A DNA stretch of 64,000 nt. Source: Pelomonas sp. SE-A7 (GTDB lineage Bacteria; Pseudomonadota; Gammaproteobacteria; Burkholderiales; Burkholderiaceae_C). Positions within the stretch are counted from its first letter, which is position 1. Each line of letters opens with the position of its first letter. The stretch spans positions 372,001-436,000 of the forward strand of contig NZ_JAUASW010000002.1 in NCBI RefSeq assembly GCF_030345705.1. The letters run 5' to 3'. The translations under genes and the position numbers were made by a program. A model generated the notes under the pieces. It worked only from the letters and a program-made list of their open reading frames with translations, did not search any database and was not told the DNA's origin. Shown here piece by piece: positions 33,904 through 43,130 of this stretch.

Positions 33904-34593
33904 TCAGGGTTTCTCGATCACGGCCAGCACATGGGTGCGCAGCCAGGGAATGCTGTTGAAGACGGTGTAGGCGCCGGGATGCAGGCGGCAGACCAGGCGC
34001 GCCAGCGGCGGCGCCAGCGTCACACGGCGCCAGCGCAGCTGCCCCTGCGGGAACAGCTCGCGCACCCGGCGCAGCGGCACGCCGCGCACATCGCGGTTGC
34101 GCGGATTGTCGATGATGAAGTCGTACCAGAGCACCGCTCCGCCCGGCTTCAGCCAGCTCCACATGGCTGCGGCCAGCTGCTGCTGGACCGGGTCGCTGAG
34201 GATGGACGAGAAGACGGTGGACTGCAGCACCAGGTCCTGGCTGGCCGGCGCCATGGGCGCCTGGCTGGCATCACCCAGGGTCAGCCGCAGCGAAGCCGGA
34301 AGCACCTGGCGCGCCAGCTCGTGGCGCTCGGCCAGCAGTTCTATGCCCTGCAAATGCTCCGGCGCAAAGCCCATGCGCAGCATCTCCAGCAGATTGCCGC
34401 CGGCACCGCAGCCGACCTCGGCGAGATGCCAGTCCTGCGGCCGGCCCTCGCGCCGCGCCAGCTCGCGGAGCAAGGCCCGTTCACGCTCCTGCAGCATCTG
34501 CCAGACCTCGGGCCGCAGCAGGCTGTAGCGGTCGCCCACGTCACGCCGGGCGTAGCGCTCGGCGATGGCAGTGAGCTCGCGTTCGCGGGTCAT
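33904..34593 (-). CDS. Class I SAM-dependent methyltransferase
   Basis: The 229-residue protein has the SAM motif I LAEVGCGAGGN (58-67), an acidic LQGIELL beta-2 end, and post-motif DLVLQSTVFSSI. The family includes many sugar and lipid O- or N-methyltransferases; the target here may be a sugar of the repeat unit, possibly at the non-reducing end. ATGA coupling to the preceding glycosyltransferase puts it in the polysaccharide operon. Substrate is unknown. Confidence 0.75.
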   Translation of the reverse strand: MTRERELTAIAERYARRDVGDRYSLLRPEVWQMLQERERALLRELARREGRPQDWHLAEVGCGAGGNLLEMLRMGFAPEHLQGIELLAERHELARQVLPASLRLTLGDASQAPMAPASQDLVLQSTVFSSILSDPVQQQLAAAMWSWLKPGGAVLWYDFIIDNPRNRDVRGVPLRRVRELFPQGQLRWRRVTLAPPLARLVCRLHPGAYTVFNSIPWLRTHVLAVIEKP

Positions 34594-35804
34594 TCAAGAG
34601 CCTGCAGGAAGCGTTGTGCCAACACCGGATAGGTGTGATTGGCCAGCACGAATTCGCGGCCGCGACGGCCCATGGCGGTGCGCTCCTCGGCGCTGGTCGC
34701 TGCCAGCTTCTTCAGGCCCTCGGCCACGGCCGCGGCGTCTTCCGGTGCCACGGTCAGGCCGGCCTGGGCCTCGGCCACCGGGTCGTTGCCGGCCTCGACC
34801 GAATGCAGCACGGCGCGCTCGGCCATCAGGTAGTCCATCAGCTTGTTCGGCGCAATGCCGAAGCGGTAGATGGGGCTGCGCTGCCAGCCTATGTAGGCAA
34901 TGTCGAAGCGGCGCAGCAGGGCCGGGATCTGGCGCTTGGGAATGGCGTCGAACATCGCGACATTGGCGAGGCCCTCGTCGCGGACGCGCGCCGCCAGCCG
35001 CTCCTTCTCATGTCCGCCCCCGACCAGCACGAAGCTCAGCGTGGAGTCGCCCAGCAGCTTGGCCGCATCGAGCAGCACGTCCAGCGCATTGGGCAGGCCA
35101 TGGGAGCCGGCATAGCCGACCACGGTGCGGCCTGCCGCCTTCTGCATTGCCAGATGGGCGGCGATCTCGCTCTGCAGCGGCTCGCCCTCGCCTTCCCATT
35201 CTTCCAAGGTGATGCCGTTGGGCACGATGTGCAGCTTGGAAAGAATCAGCCCATGCGAGGCCATGTGCTGCTGCACCTTGGGCAGCATCGAGACCACGCG
35301 GTCGGCATCGCGGTAGGCGTCGTTCTCGGCCTTCTGGCACAGCATCGCGAACGGATGATGGGGCGACATGCCCGAGAGCTCGATGGGCGACAACGGCCAG
35401 AGGTCGTGCACTTCGTAGACCAGCTTCGCCTTCGCGAGACGAGCGACCTTGCGCGCGACCCAGACATCCATTGGATAGGTGGACGAAGCGATGACCGCAT
35501 CGGGCCGGAACTCGCGCGCCAGCGCTTCGGCGTCGCCCCAGACCTGGCGGCAGAAGGACCAGATGTTGCGCACCCGGCCGAGGCCATTGCCCTGGTAGGC
35601 CGGCGTCGGATACCAGCAGTAGGAGATGCCGTCGATCTCCTCACCCAGCTTGCTCGGCTGCGTCGTGCGCACATGCGAATGCGAGGCGGCGAGTATCAGC
35701 ACCTGATGGCCCAGGCGCACCCATTCGCGCGCCAGGTAGTAGGGCCGGTATTCCATGCCGTGCTCGGGCGAGCCGGCGTAGTGGTTGATCAGCAGCAGCC
35801 TCAC
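34590..35804 (-). CDS. GT4 family glycosyltransferase, WbuB/WcaI-like
   Basis: The 404-residue GT-B enzyme starts LLINHYAGSPEHGMEYRPYYLA, as in WbuB/WcaI-like proteins that act in capsule and O-antigen synthesis. The donor half has GYAGSHGLPNALDVLLDA, LVGGGHEK and a late IAPNKLMDYLMAERAVL motif. It probably adds an amino sugar to the lipid-linked oligosaccharide. The ATG overlaps the upstream transferase stop and its stop overlaps the methyltransferase start, both ATGA. Confidence 0.85.
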   Translation of the reverse strand: MRLLLINHYAGSPEHGMEYRPYYLAREWVRLGHQVLILAASHSHVRTTQPSKLGEEIDGISYCWYPTPAYQGNGLGRVRNIWSFCRQVWGDAEALAREFRPDAVIASSTYPMDVWVARKVARLAKAKLVYEVHDLWPLSPIELSGMSPHHPFAMLCQKAENDAYRDADRVVSMLPKVQQHMASHGLILSKLHIVPNGITLEEWEGEGEPLQSEIAAHLAMQKAAGRTVVGYAGSHGLPNALDVLLDAAKLLGDSTLSFVLVGGGHEKERLAARVRDEGLANVAMFDAIPKRQIPALLRRFDIAYIGWQRSPIYRFGIAPNKLMDYLMAERAVLHSVEAGNDPVAEAQAGLTVAPEDAAAVAEGLKKLAATSAEERTAMGRRGREFVLANHTYPVLAQRFLQALE

Positions 35805-36892
35805 CGGCCGGCTCCTTTCATGTCGTCTATCTCCTGCAGGCGGGCCAGGAAGCGCTCAACCGCCGGCGCGAACAGGCCATGCTCGGCCACCCAGGCGCGG
35901 TTGGCGCGGCCGGCAGCCTCGGTGTCGCCCATGTCAGCCAGCAGTGTGGGCAAGGCCTCATCGTCGCGCAGGATCAGGCCCTGACCGGCGCCTGCGCCGA
36001 CCAGCTCGCGGTTGGCCGGCAGCTCGGACAGGATGGGAATGCATTCATGGGCCATGGCCTCCAGCACCGAGACCGAGACCGAGTCGCTGCCCGGCAGGCT
36101 CAGGTACCAGCGGGCCCGGGCGTAGTGGCCGGCCTGGGCCTTGGCGTCGAGCCGGCCTACGAATTCGACCCTGCCGTCCAGGCCCAGCTGGCGGACCTGC
36201 TGTTCCAGCGCCGGCCGCAGTGAGCCCTCGTTGGCGACGACCAGCCGCGCCTCGGCCTGCACCGCGGCCACATTGGCAAAGGCCGTGATCACCCGATGCG
36301 GCGCGTAGATAGGCTCCAGGCCGCGGTTGGCGAAGAACAGCCAGGGCTGCTTCTTCGCGCCCTGCTTGGGCAGGGACTCCAGGCCGAACGGGAAGGTCAT
36401 CACCTCGCCCGCCCCCAGCTCCTGCATGCGCCGGGCCATGTAGAGCGAATCGGAGGTGCAGACATCGCAGGCCCTCAGCACCCGGCGCGTCAGCCAGCGG
36501 TAGGCGGCACCCTGCTCGGGCGTGACCAGGATGTCCGTGCCCCAGGCCGAGCCGGCGATGCGGGCCCTCAGGCCCCAGCCGCGCCTGGCGGCCCAGGCCA
36601 AGGTGCCATGTGAGGTCAGGTAATGGGCGTGCAGCCAGTCGGCGTCGATCTTTGCGAGCCAGCGGCCCAGGGCCGGCAGCTTGGCCAGCACAGCCACATT
36701 GCCGCCAGCATGCAGCGGGTCGGTGCTCATGGCATGGCGGCGCTCGGCCGGCACCAGGGCTTCGAACTCCGGCGTGAAGCCGCGCGACGAAGCCGCCCAC
36801 AGCTGCACCTCGGGCGCCAGGGCGCGCGCCCACTTGACCAGGTGCGGGCTCTGGCCGTCGCCGATCAGCACTAGCTTCTTCTGCTTCATCAT
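35801..36892 (-). CDS. GT4 family glycosyltransferase
   Basis: The 363-residue GT-B protein begins KKLVLIGDGQSPHLVKWARAL and has an AHYLTSHGTLA acceptor-side motif, FPFGLE before the domain linker and SLPGSDSVSVSVLEAMAHE with the E-x7-E donor signature. Two ATG codons (36892 and 36889) are possible starts. The acetyltransferase stop overlaps them. The donor sugar is unknown. It forms a coupled pair with the next transferase. Confidence 0.8.
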   Translation of the reverse strand: MMKQKKLVLIGDGQSPHLVKWARALAPEVQLWAASSRGFTPEFEALVPAERRHAMSTDPLHAGGNVAVLAKLPALGRWLAKIDADWLHAHYLTSHGTLAWAARRGWGLRARIAGSAWGTDILVTPEQGAAYRWLTRRVLRACDVCTSDSLYMARRMQELGAGEVMTFPFGLESLPKQGAKKQPWLFFANRGLEPIYAPHRVITAFANVAAVQAEARLVVANEGSLRPALEQQVRQLGLDGRVEFVGRLDAKAQAGHYARARWYLSLPGSDSVSVSVLEAMAHECIPILSELPANRELVGAGAGQGLILRDDEALPTLLADMGDTEAAGRANRAWVAEHGLFAPAVERFLARLQEIDDMKGAGR

Positions 36893-37485
36893 GCCTTGGG
36901 TGCGGGCGGCAATTCGCCGGCCCAGGCTTCGTAATGCGCGGCCATCCAGGGGTAGCGGCCCAGCAGCTCGGCATCGCGTTGGCGGACGTCGCCGATCTGC
37001 ACCGCCGGCTGGCCGGCCATGATGGCGAAGTCGGGCACCTCGCCACGAACCTGCGAATAGGCGCAGATCACGCAGCCCTTGCCGATGTGGGCACCCGATT
37101 CGATCAGGCTGTGCGGGCCTATGAAGCTGTAGGCGCCGATGCGGATGGGCGCCTTCAGGTAGCCGGGCGGCGGGCCGGTGTGCTCCACATAGGCGCGGCC
37201 CAGCAGGCGGATGGAGCGGTGCGAGCTGTGGGTGACGATGGAGACGAAGTTGGTGATCTGCACCCCCTCCTCGATCACCAGGCCCGCGGTCGCATCAATG
37301 AAATTGAACTGGCCTATGAAGACATGGTCGCCCAGCTGCAGGCCAGATTCGCCGTCAATGCAGGTGCTGGGCGCCACGCGGGTGTGGGCCAGGTAATCGC
37401 CGGCAGCGCCGCGCTCGCCGAACACCATGCGGTAGAAGAGCGTGCGCCACAGCAGGCGACGGCAGCGGTTCAGGATGGCCCTCAT
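36889..37485 (-). CDS. Sugar O-acetyltransferase, left-handed beta-helix family
   Basis: The start at ATG 37485 gives 198 residues; the frame is open upstream only through the flippase gene. Hexapeptide repeats are visible (VFIGQF, NFIDAT, VQITNF, SFIGPH, HIGKGC) with a VTHSSHRS catalytic-region histidine pair. It resembles WbbJ/NodL-type O-acetyltransferases and lacks the N-terminal domain of PglD. It would decorate a sugar with acetate from acetyl-CoA. It starts 2 bp after the flippase stop (TAAGCATG). Confidence 0.8.
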   Translation of the reverse strand: MRAILNRCRRLLWRTLFYRMVFGERGAAGDYLAHTRVAPSTCIDGESGLQLGDHVFIGQFNFIDATAGLVIEEGVQITNFVSIVTHSSHRSIRLLGRAYVEHTGPPPGYLKAPIRIGAYSFIGPHSLIESGAHIGKGCVICAYSQVRGEVPDFAIMAGQPAVQIGDVRQRDAELLGRYPWMAAHYEAWAGELPPAPKA

Positions 37486-37487
37486 GC

Positions 37488-38708
37488 TTACTCGTGCCTC
37501 CAATGCGCCAACGACCAGAAGAAGTAGCTGAAGTAGACCAGCATCGCCGCCGACACGCCCCAGGCTGCGCCTATCAGGCCGCCCAACTTGAGGCCCAGAG
37601 CCAGCCCGGCAACGAACATCACCTGCCCCACCAGGGCCAGCTTCAGGGCCCAGGCCTGGGCGCCCCAGGCCATGGTGGCCACCGACAGCGGCGAAGCGAT
37701 GAAGTGCATGGCAATGTAGGGCGCCAGGGCCCGGGCCAGGGTGCCGGCCTCGACCCAGCGCTCGCTGAAGATGCGGGCGAACAGCCACGGCCCCCAGAGC
37801 AGCAGCACCACCATCAGCGGCAGGGCCAGAGCCATCAGCACCAGCATCGACTTGCGCACCGCATGCAGGCCCTCGGCCGGCGTCTCGGCGCCGACCAGGC
37901 GCGGATAAAGCGTCTGCGACAAGGCGCCGCCGACCAGGCCGGCCGGCGCCTTCAGATAGCGCAGGGCCAGGGCCCAGTAGCCGGCCGCGGCCTCGCCGGA
38001 CCAGGCGGTGATCAGCACCAGGGCCAGGCTGTCCTGCAAGGCGCCCGCAAAAGCATGTGGCGTGTTGAGCAGCGGAAAGTCGCGATGACGCGCGGCCATG
38101 GCCTTGAGTTCGCTCCAGCGCTGGCGCCACAGGCCGGCCCAGCCGCCCGCTGGCTGGGGCTGCGAGAGCAGCAGCGCCGCCGCCAGGGCCGAGGCAATGG
38201 GACCGAGCAGCAGGCCGAGGGAGCCGGCTTGCAAGAGACCCAACACGACCTGGGCTGCGGCACCTCCACCGTACTGGACGACCCGGGCCGAAGCCAGCGC
38301 ACGGAAGCGCTCGGCCCGCGTGGACCAGAGCGTCAGCCACTGGGTCAGCGCACCGGCGGCCACGGCCAGTGGCAGCCACCAGGCCAGCGGCTGGTCTTGC
38401 AATATCAAAAGGACGCCCGCAACCACGGCCGACACCGCCACCACGCCCAGCAGCACGCGGGCGCAAAGGCCCATCAGCAAGGCCGCGGGGCCACCCTCAC
38501 GCTCCAGCGGCAGGGCGAATTCATAGCGGGCGCAGCCGATGACGGCAAGATTGGTCGCCAGGGTCCAGACGAAGGAGGCCTGGCCGAACTCGGTCGGCGA
38601 ATAGAGCCGGGTCAGCCACGGCCCCAGCAGCAGGGGCAGCAGCTGGGCCAGCGCGCCGCCGGCCAGCAGGGTCAGGGTGCTGCGCAGCAGCCCGCCACGT
38701 CCCGGCAT
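37488..38708 (-). CDS. Wzx-type polysaccharide flippase, second copy (MOP superfamily)
   Basis: The start at ATG 38708 gives 406 residues with about twelve hydrophobic segments. LLAGGALAQLLPLLLGPWLTRLYSP at the N-terminus and FPLLNTPHAF near residue 205 are typical of Wzx proteins (written here in two parts of the same helix). It exports a lipid-linked repeat unit. It is clearly different from the flippase at 8934-10358, which is longer and starts differently, so the two are not recent duplicates. It lies 7 bp after the wbpE-like gene. Confidence 0.82.
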   Translation of the reverse strand: MPGRGGLLRSTLTLLAGGALAQLLPLLLGPWLTRLYSPTEFGQASFVWTLATNLAVIGCARYEFALPLEREGGPAALLMGLCARVLLGVVAVSAVVAGVLLILQDQPLAWWLPLAVAAGALTQWLTLWSTRAERFRALASARVVQYGGGAAAQVVLGLLQAGSLGLLLGPIASALAAALLLSQPQPAGGWAGLWRQRWSELKAMAARHRDFPLLNTPHAFAGALQDSLALVLITAWSGEAAAGYWALALRYLKAPAGLVGGALSQTLYPRLVGAETPAEGLHAVRKSMLVLMALALPLMVVLLLWGPWLFARIFSERWVEAGTLARALAPYIAMHFIASPLSVATMAWGAQAWALKLALVGQVMFVAGLALGLKLGGLIGAAWGVSAAMLVYFSYFFWSLAHWRHE

Positions 38709-38715
38709 CGCGTAC

Positions 38716-39813
38716 TCAGCCCAGGGCCTTGGCCAGGGCGGCCACGACGGCATCCTGCTGGGCTTGGCTCAGGTCGGCGCTCATGGGCAGGCTCATCACG
38801 GTCTCGGCCGCGGCCTCGGCATGAGGCAGGCTCAGCTCGGGCCGCGCATAGGCCGGCTGGCGATGCAAGGGCTTGGGATAGTGGATGGCCGTCGGTATGC
38901 CGGCCTCGCTCAGCGCCTTCTGCACCGCCGGGCGCTTCTGCAGCATCAGCGTGAACTGGGCCCAGACGCAGTCGCGGTCCGGCCGCACGGCCAGGCGCTG
39001 CACCGGCAGCGAGGCCAGCAGCTGCTGATAGCGATCACCGATTTCGCGGCGTCGCGCAAGCTCCCATTCGAAGCGTTCCAGCTTGGCCAGCAGGATGGCG
39101 CACTGCAAGGTGTCCATGCGGCCGCCGACGCCGACGCGGGTGTGGGTGTAGCGCTGGCTCTGGCCGTGGACGCGAATCTCGCGCGCCGCCTGGGCCAGCG
39201 TGTCGTCATCGGTGAACAGCGCGCCGCCGTCGCCATAGCAGCCCAGAGGCTTGCTGGGGAAGAAGCTGGTCGCGCCGAAGGTGGAGAGGCCGCAGCTCTT
39301 CCTGCCTTGATAGCTGGCACCAAAGCTTTGCGCCGCGTCCTCTATCACCGGGATGTTGCCGTGGCGGGCGGCGATGGCATTGATCTCGGCCATGTCGCAG
39401 ACCTGGCCGTAGAGGCTCACCGGCAGGATCGCCCGGGTGCGCGGCGTGATCAGGGCCTCGATCCTGGAGGCGTCGATATTGCAAGTGTCGGGCTCGATGT
39501 CGGCATAGACCGGCACGCCGCCCAGCAGGGCGATCACCTCGACCGTGGCCGCGAAGGTGAACGGCGTGGTGATCACCTCATCACCCGGCTTCAGATCCAG
39601 GGCCATCAGCGCGATCAAGAGGGCCTCGGTGCCGCTGGCGACCGTGATGCAGTGCTTCACGCCGACGAAGCTCGCCAGCTTTTCCTCCAGCTCCTTGACC
39701 TCGGGGCCCATGATGTATTGGCCATGGTCCAGCACGCGCTGCATGCGCTCCGCGATGGGGTCGCGCAGGGCCTGGTACTGGGCTTTCAGGTCGATGAAGG
39801 GGATGGTGCTCAT
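38716..39813 (-). CDS. wbpE: UDP-2-acetamido-3-keto-glucuronate 3-aminotransferase (WbpE/WlbC)
   Basis: The 365-residue PLP enzyme of the DegT family has SGTEALLIALMAL near 60, EDAAQSFGA at 158-166, and the lysine in TSFFPSKPLGCYGDGGA (Lys188), the exact style of WbpE. It aminates C3 of the keto sugar made by WbpB, using glutamate. The order wbpB-wbpD-wbpE is contiguous here. Start overlaps the wbpD stop as ATGA. The SKPLG motif distinguishes it from the C4 aminotransferase at 32736-33899. Confidence 0.92.
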   Translation of the reverse strand: MSTIPFIDLKAQYQALRDPIAERMQRVLDHGQYIMGPEVKELEEKLASFVGVKHCITVASGTEALLIALMALDLKPGDEVITTPFTFAATVEVIALLGGVPVYADIEPDTCNIDASRIEALITPRTRAILPVSLYGQVCDMAEINAIAARHGNIPVIEDAAQSFGASYQGRKSCGLSTFGATSFFPSKPLGCYGDGGALFTDDDTLAQAAREIRVHGQSQRYTHTRVGVGGRMDTLQCAILLAKLERFEWELARRREIGDRYQQLLASLPVQRLAVRPDRDCVWAQFTLMLQKRPAVQKALSEAGIPTAIHYPKPLHRQPAYARPELSLPHAEAAAETVMSLPMSADLSQAQQDAVVAALAKALG

Positions 39814-40397
39814 GGCAGGCGGCCGGGTTCGATCAGTTCGCAGCGTTCGCCGCTGAGTTGGTAGACATCGCCGCTGTGCGGGCAGACCGCGCGGCCCGCA
39901 GCGTCGAACTGAAGCTTCTCGCCGTAGCGGCTCATCCAGCCTATGCGGCGGGCCGGCACGCCGACCATCAGGGCGAAGTCGGCCACGTCCTTCTGGACCA
40001 CGGCACCGGCACCGACGAAGGCATGGCGGCCAATGGTCGTGCCGCAGACGATGGTGCAGTTGGCGCCCAAGGTGGCGCCCTGCTTCACCAGCGTGCGGCG
40101 GTATTCGTTCTTGCGGGCCACGGCAGCCCGCGGGTTGTAGACATTGGTGAACACCATGGACGGCCCGCAGAACACGTCGTCCTCCAGCGTCACCGCGTCA
40201 TAGACCGAGACGTTGTTCTGGATGCGGACATTGCTGCCTATCGTGACGTCATTGCCCACGTAGACGCCCTGCCCCAGCGAGCAGCGCTCGCCGATGCGGG
40301 CACCCGGGCTCACATGGGCGAAGTGCCAGACCTTGCTGCCCTCGCCCAGCTGCGCGCCCTCGTCGACGATGGCGCTGTCGTGCTTCCAGTAAGTCAT
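39810..40397 (-). CDS. wbpD: UDP-GlcNAc3NA N-acetyltransferase (WbpD/WlbB)
   Basis: The start at ATG 40397 gives 195 residues of left-handed beta-helix: many hexapeptide turns such as AQLGEGS, ARIGERC and VTIGSNV, and VFTNVYNPRAAV with the loop seen in WbpD/WlbB. It acetylates the 3-amino group from acetyl-CoA, giving UDP-GlcNAc3NAcA. It begins 8 bp after the wbpB stop. The C-terminal DVYQLSGERCELIEP tail with CPHSG is usual in betaproteobacterial members. Confidence 0.92.
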   Translation of the reverse strand: MTYWKHDSAIVDEGAQLGEGSKVWHFAHVSPGARIGERCSLGQGVYVGNDVTIGSNVRIQNNVSVYDAVTLEDDVFCGPSMVFTNVYNPRAAVARKNEYRRTLVKQGATLGANCTIVCGTTIGRHAFVGAGAVVQKDVADFALMVGVPARRIGWMSRYGEKLQFDAAGRAVCPHSGDVYQLSGERCELIEPGRLP

Positions 40398-40405
40398 CTG
40401 CTTGT

Positions 40406-41464
40406 TCAGAACACCAGGGGCAGGCCGACACGCTGGCCGTCGCGGGCGCTGCGGTAGGCGGCGATCAGGATTTCCAGCGAGCGCAGGCCTTCGTAACCAT
40501 CGACCTCGGCATGGGCCTCGCCGCGCAGCGTGCGGATCACGTTGTCGTAATAGAGCGGATGGCCAGGGCCGTAGACGCTGCCGGTCTCGTAGTTGCCGGA
40601 CAGCGCCTCGGCGTCCTCGGGCTTGGACTCGGCAAAGGCCCAGTGCTCGATCTTGTTGACCGCCGTGCCACCGATCCGCACCGTGCCCTTCTCTCCCAGG
40701 ATGGTGATCGAGCCCTCCAGGTTTTGTGGCCAGGTCAGCATGGTGACGTTGATGGACGCCAGGCCGCCATGGCGCAGGCGCAGGCTCATCACGCCGGTGT
40801 CCTCGGCCTCGATGTCGCGGCCCAGCGTGGCGGTGTAGGCATGGACGTTGTCCACGGGGCCGACCAGCCAGTCCAGCAGATCCACATAGTGGCTGGCCTG
40901 GTTCATGAAAGCGCCGCCATCCAGGTCCCAGCGGCCGCGCCAGGGGGCCGCGTCGTAGTAGCTCTGCGGCCGGGTCCAGAACACATTGACCGTGCTCAGG
41001 TAGATGCGGCCGAAGCGGCCTTCGTCGATGGCCTGCTTGACCCGCTGCACCGTGCTGTTCAGCCGGTTCTGCTTGACCACGAACAGCTTTACCCCGGCAT
41101 CGCGGCAGGCCTGGACCATGGCCATGCCCTGCTCGAACTTGGTGGCCATGGGCTTCTCGCTGAGCACATGGCGGCCGGCGGCGGCGACTTGGATGGCCTG
41201 CTGGGGATGCAGACCCGAGGGCGTGGCCAGCACGACCACGTCGGCGTCCGAGCCCGCCAGCAGCGCCTCCAGCGACGCGAATCCGGCGGCACCAGTGGTC
41301 GCCACGGCGGCCTGCAGGGCCTCGGGGCGGTTGTCGCAGACCGCCACCAGCTCGGCCCGCTCGCCATGGGCGGCGATGGCTTCGACATGGTTCTTCGAGA
41401 TGCGGCCACAGCCCACCAGGGCGAAGCGGATCTTGCGGTCGAGGATGGGCAATGGACGAGGCAT
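40406..41464 (-). CDS. wbpB: UDP-GlcNAcA 3-dehydrogenase (WbpB/WlbA)
   Basis: The 352-residue Gfo/Idh/MocA oxidoreductase has FALVGCGRISKNH (14-26) and the catalytic EKP at 103-105. GGAFMNQASHYVD near residue 190 supplies the general-base His region. It oxidises C3 of UDP-GlcNAcA, coupled to 2-oxoglutarate in WlbA-type enzymes. It is the first gene of the 14-gene minus-strand operon. The preceding enzyme WbpA (UDP-GlcNAc 6-dehydrogenase) and the 2-epimerase WbpI are not in the window. Confidence 0.92.
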   Translation of the reverse strand: MPRPLPILDRKIRFALVGCGRISKNHVEAIAAHGERAELVAVCDNRPEALQAAVATTGAAGFASLEALLAGSDADVVVLATPSGLHPQQAIQVAAAGRHVLSEKPMATKFEQGMAMVQACRDAGVKLFVVKQNRLNSTVQRVKQAIDEGRFGRIYLSTVNVFWTRPQSYYDAAPWRGRWDLDGGAFMNQASHYVDLLDWLVGPVDNVHAYTATLGRDIEAEDTGVMSLRLRHGGLASINVTMLTWPQNLEGSITILGEKGTVRIGGTAVNKIEHWAFAESKPEDAEALSGNYETGSVYGPGHPLYYDNVIRTLRGEAHAEVDGYEGLRSLEILIAAYRSARDGQRVGLPLVF

Positions 41465-41598
41465 GGAACTCGCGGCAACGAGGCGAAGCGGGGGATTCTA
41501 CGAGGGGGCTCTTCAAGCGCCTTGCGCTTCAGAGAAGACTCATATCGCGAAGCGATGTGATGTCGGAACTAAAATCGCTGGAAATTCAACGAGTTGCC

Positions 41599-43113
41599 AT
41601 GAGCCAGTCGCAAGAAACGCAAGCCGCCCCCGCCCAGGACGAAAACCAGCTGATCACCGAGCGCCGCGAGAAGCTGGCCCAGCTCCGCGCCAAGACCTCG
41701 GTCCCCTTCCCCAACGATTTCAAGCCCCAGCACCGCGCCCTGCCGCTGCAGCAGCGCCATGGCGACGTGGCCAATGAAGAGCTGGAGCCGCAAGCCATCG
41801 CCGTGACCGTGGCCGGCCGCCTGATGCTCAAGCGCATCATGGGCAAGGCCTCGTTCGGCACGCTGCAAGACGCCACCGGCCGCATCCAGCTCTTCGTCAC
41901 CAAGGACGGCGTCGGCGAGGAAAGCTACGACGAGTTCAAGCACCTGGACCTGGGCGACATCGTCGGCGCCGAGGGCACGCTGTTCCGCACCAAGACCGGC
42001 GAACTGTCGGTGCGAGTCTCCAAGCTGCGCCTGCTGACCAAGAGCCTGCGCCCGCTGCCAGACAAGTTCCACGGCATGGCCGACCAGGAGCAGAAGTACC
42101 GCCAGCGCTATGTGGACCTGATCACCGACGAGGCGGCACGCGCCCGCTTCGTGGCCCGCTCCAAGGCCGTGTCCTCGATCCGCAGCTACATGGTCGAGCA
42201 TGGCTTCCTGGAAGTCGAAACGCCGATGCTGCACCCGATCCCGGGTGGCGCAAACGCCAAGCCCTTCATCACCCACCACAACGCCCTGGACCAGGAGATG
42301 TACCTGCGCATTGCGCCGGAGCTCTACCTGAAGCGCCTGGTGGTGGGCGGTTTCGAGCGGGTGTTCGAGATCAACCGCAACTTCCGCAACGAAGGCATTT
42401 CGGTTCGCCACAACCCCGAGTTCACGATGATGGAGTTCTATGCGGCCTACTGGACGCACCATGATCTGATGGACTTCACCGAGGAAGTGCTGCGCCACGC
42501 CGCCCGCGCTGCGACCGGCAATGCCCGCGTGACCTATGCCGGCAAGGAAGTGCACCTTGACCAGCCCTTCGCCCGCCTGTCGGTGCGCGATTCGCTGATC
42601 CAGGTGGCTGGTCTCACCGCTGCCGAGGCCGATGACGCCGAAGTCTTGAAGGCCCGCATCAAGGCCGCCGGCGAGGACGTGCACGCGCACTGGAGCCTGC
42701 CCGAGCTGCAATTCGGCCTGTTCGAGGCCGTGGTGGAAGAAAAGCTCTGGCAGCCGACCTTCATCATCGACTACCCGGTCGAGGTCTCGCCACTGGCCCG
42801 TGCCTCGGACACCAACCCCAAGATCACCGAGCGTTTCGAGCTCTTCATCACCGGCCGCGAGTACGCCAATGGCTTCTCCGAGCTGAACGACGCCGAAGAC
42901 CAGGCCGCCCGCTTCCAGGCGCAAGTGGCCAATAAGGATGCGGGCGACGAAGAGGCGATGTTCTACGACGCCGACTTCATCCGCGCGCTGGAATACGGCA
43001 TGCCCCCGACCGGCGGCTGCGGCATCGGCATCGACCGGCTGATGATGCTGATCACCGATTCGGCCAGCATCCGCGACGTGATCCTGTTCCCGGCGCTGCG
43101 CCGCGAAGCCTGA
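41599..43113 (+). CDS. lysS: Lysyl-tRNA synthetase, class II
   Basis: The start at ATG 41599 gives 504 residues, the standard length. The N-terminal OB-fold contains AGRLMLKRIMGKASFGTLQD; motif 1 is near FLEVETPML, motif 2 contains FERVFEINRNFRNEG, and motif 3 is GCGIGIDRLMM. It charges tRNA-Lys. The frame extends further upstream without family similarity. It is divergent from wbpB, with about 134 bp between the starts, and marks the return to core genome. A possible -10 TAAAAT at 41570-41575 lacks a clear -35. Confidence 0.97.
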   Translation: MSQSQETQAAPAQDENQLITERREKLAQLRAKTSVPFPNDFKPQHRALPLQQRHGDVANEELEPQAIAVTVAGRLMLKRIMGKASFGTLQDATGRIQLFVTKDGVGEESYDEFKHLDLGDIVGAEGTLFRTKTGELSVRVSKLRLLTKSLRPLPDKFHGMADQEQKYRQRYVDLITDEAARARFVARSKAVSSIRSYMVEHGFLEVETPMLHPIPGGANAKPFITHHNALDQEMYLRIAPELYLKRLVVGGFERVFEINRNFRNEGISVRHNPEFTMMEFYAAYWTHHDLMDFTEEVLRHAARAATGNARVTYAGKEVHLDQPFARLSVRDSLIQVAGLTAAEADDAEVLKARIKAAGEDVHAHWSLPELQFGLFEAVVEEKLWQPTFIIDYPVEVSPLARASDTNPKITERFELFITGREYANGFSELNDAEDQAARFQAQVANKDAGDEEAMFYDADFIRALEYGMPPTGGCGIGIDRLMMLITDSASIRDVILFPALRREA

Positions 43114-43130
43114 TTGCACTTGCCCAATGG

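Noticed and set aside
41544..41575. Short hairpin and TAAAAT before lysS as a regulatory leader
   Set aside because: The stem has only five pairs and the -10-like box lacks a -35 partner; too weak to call.
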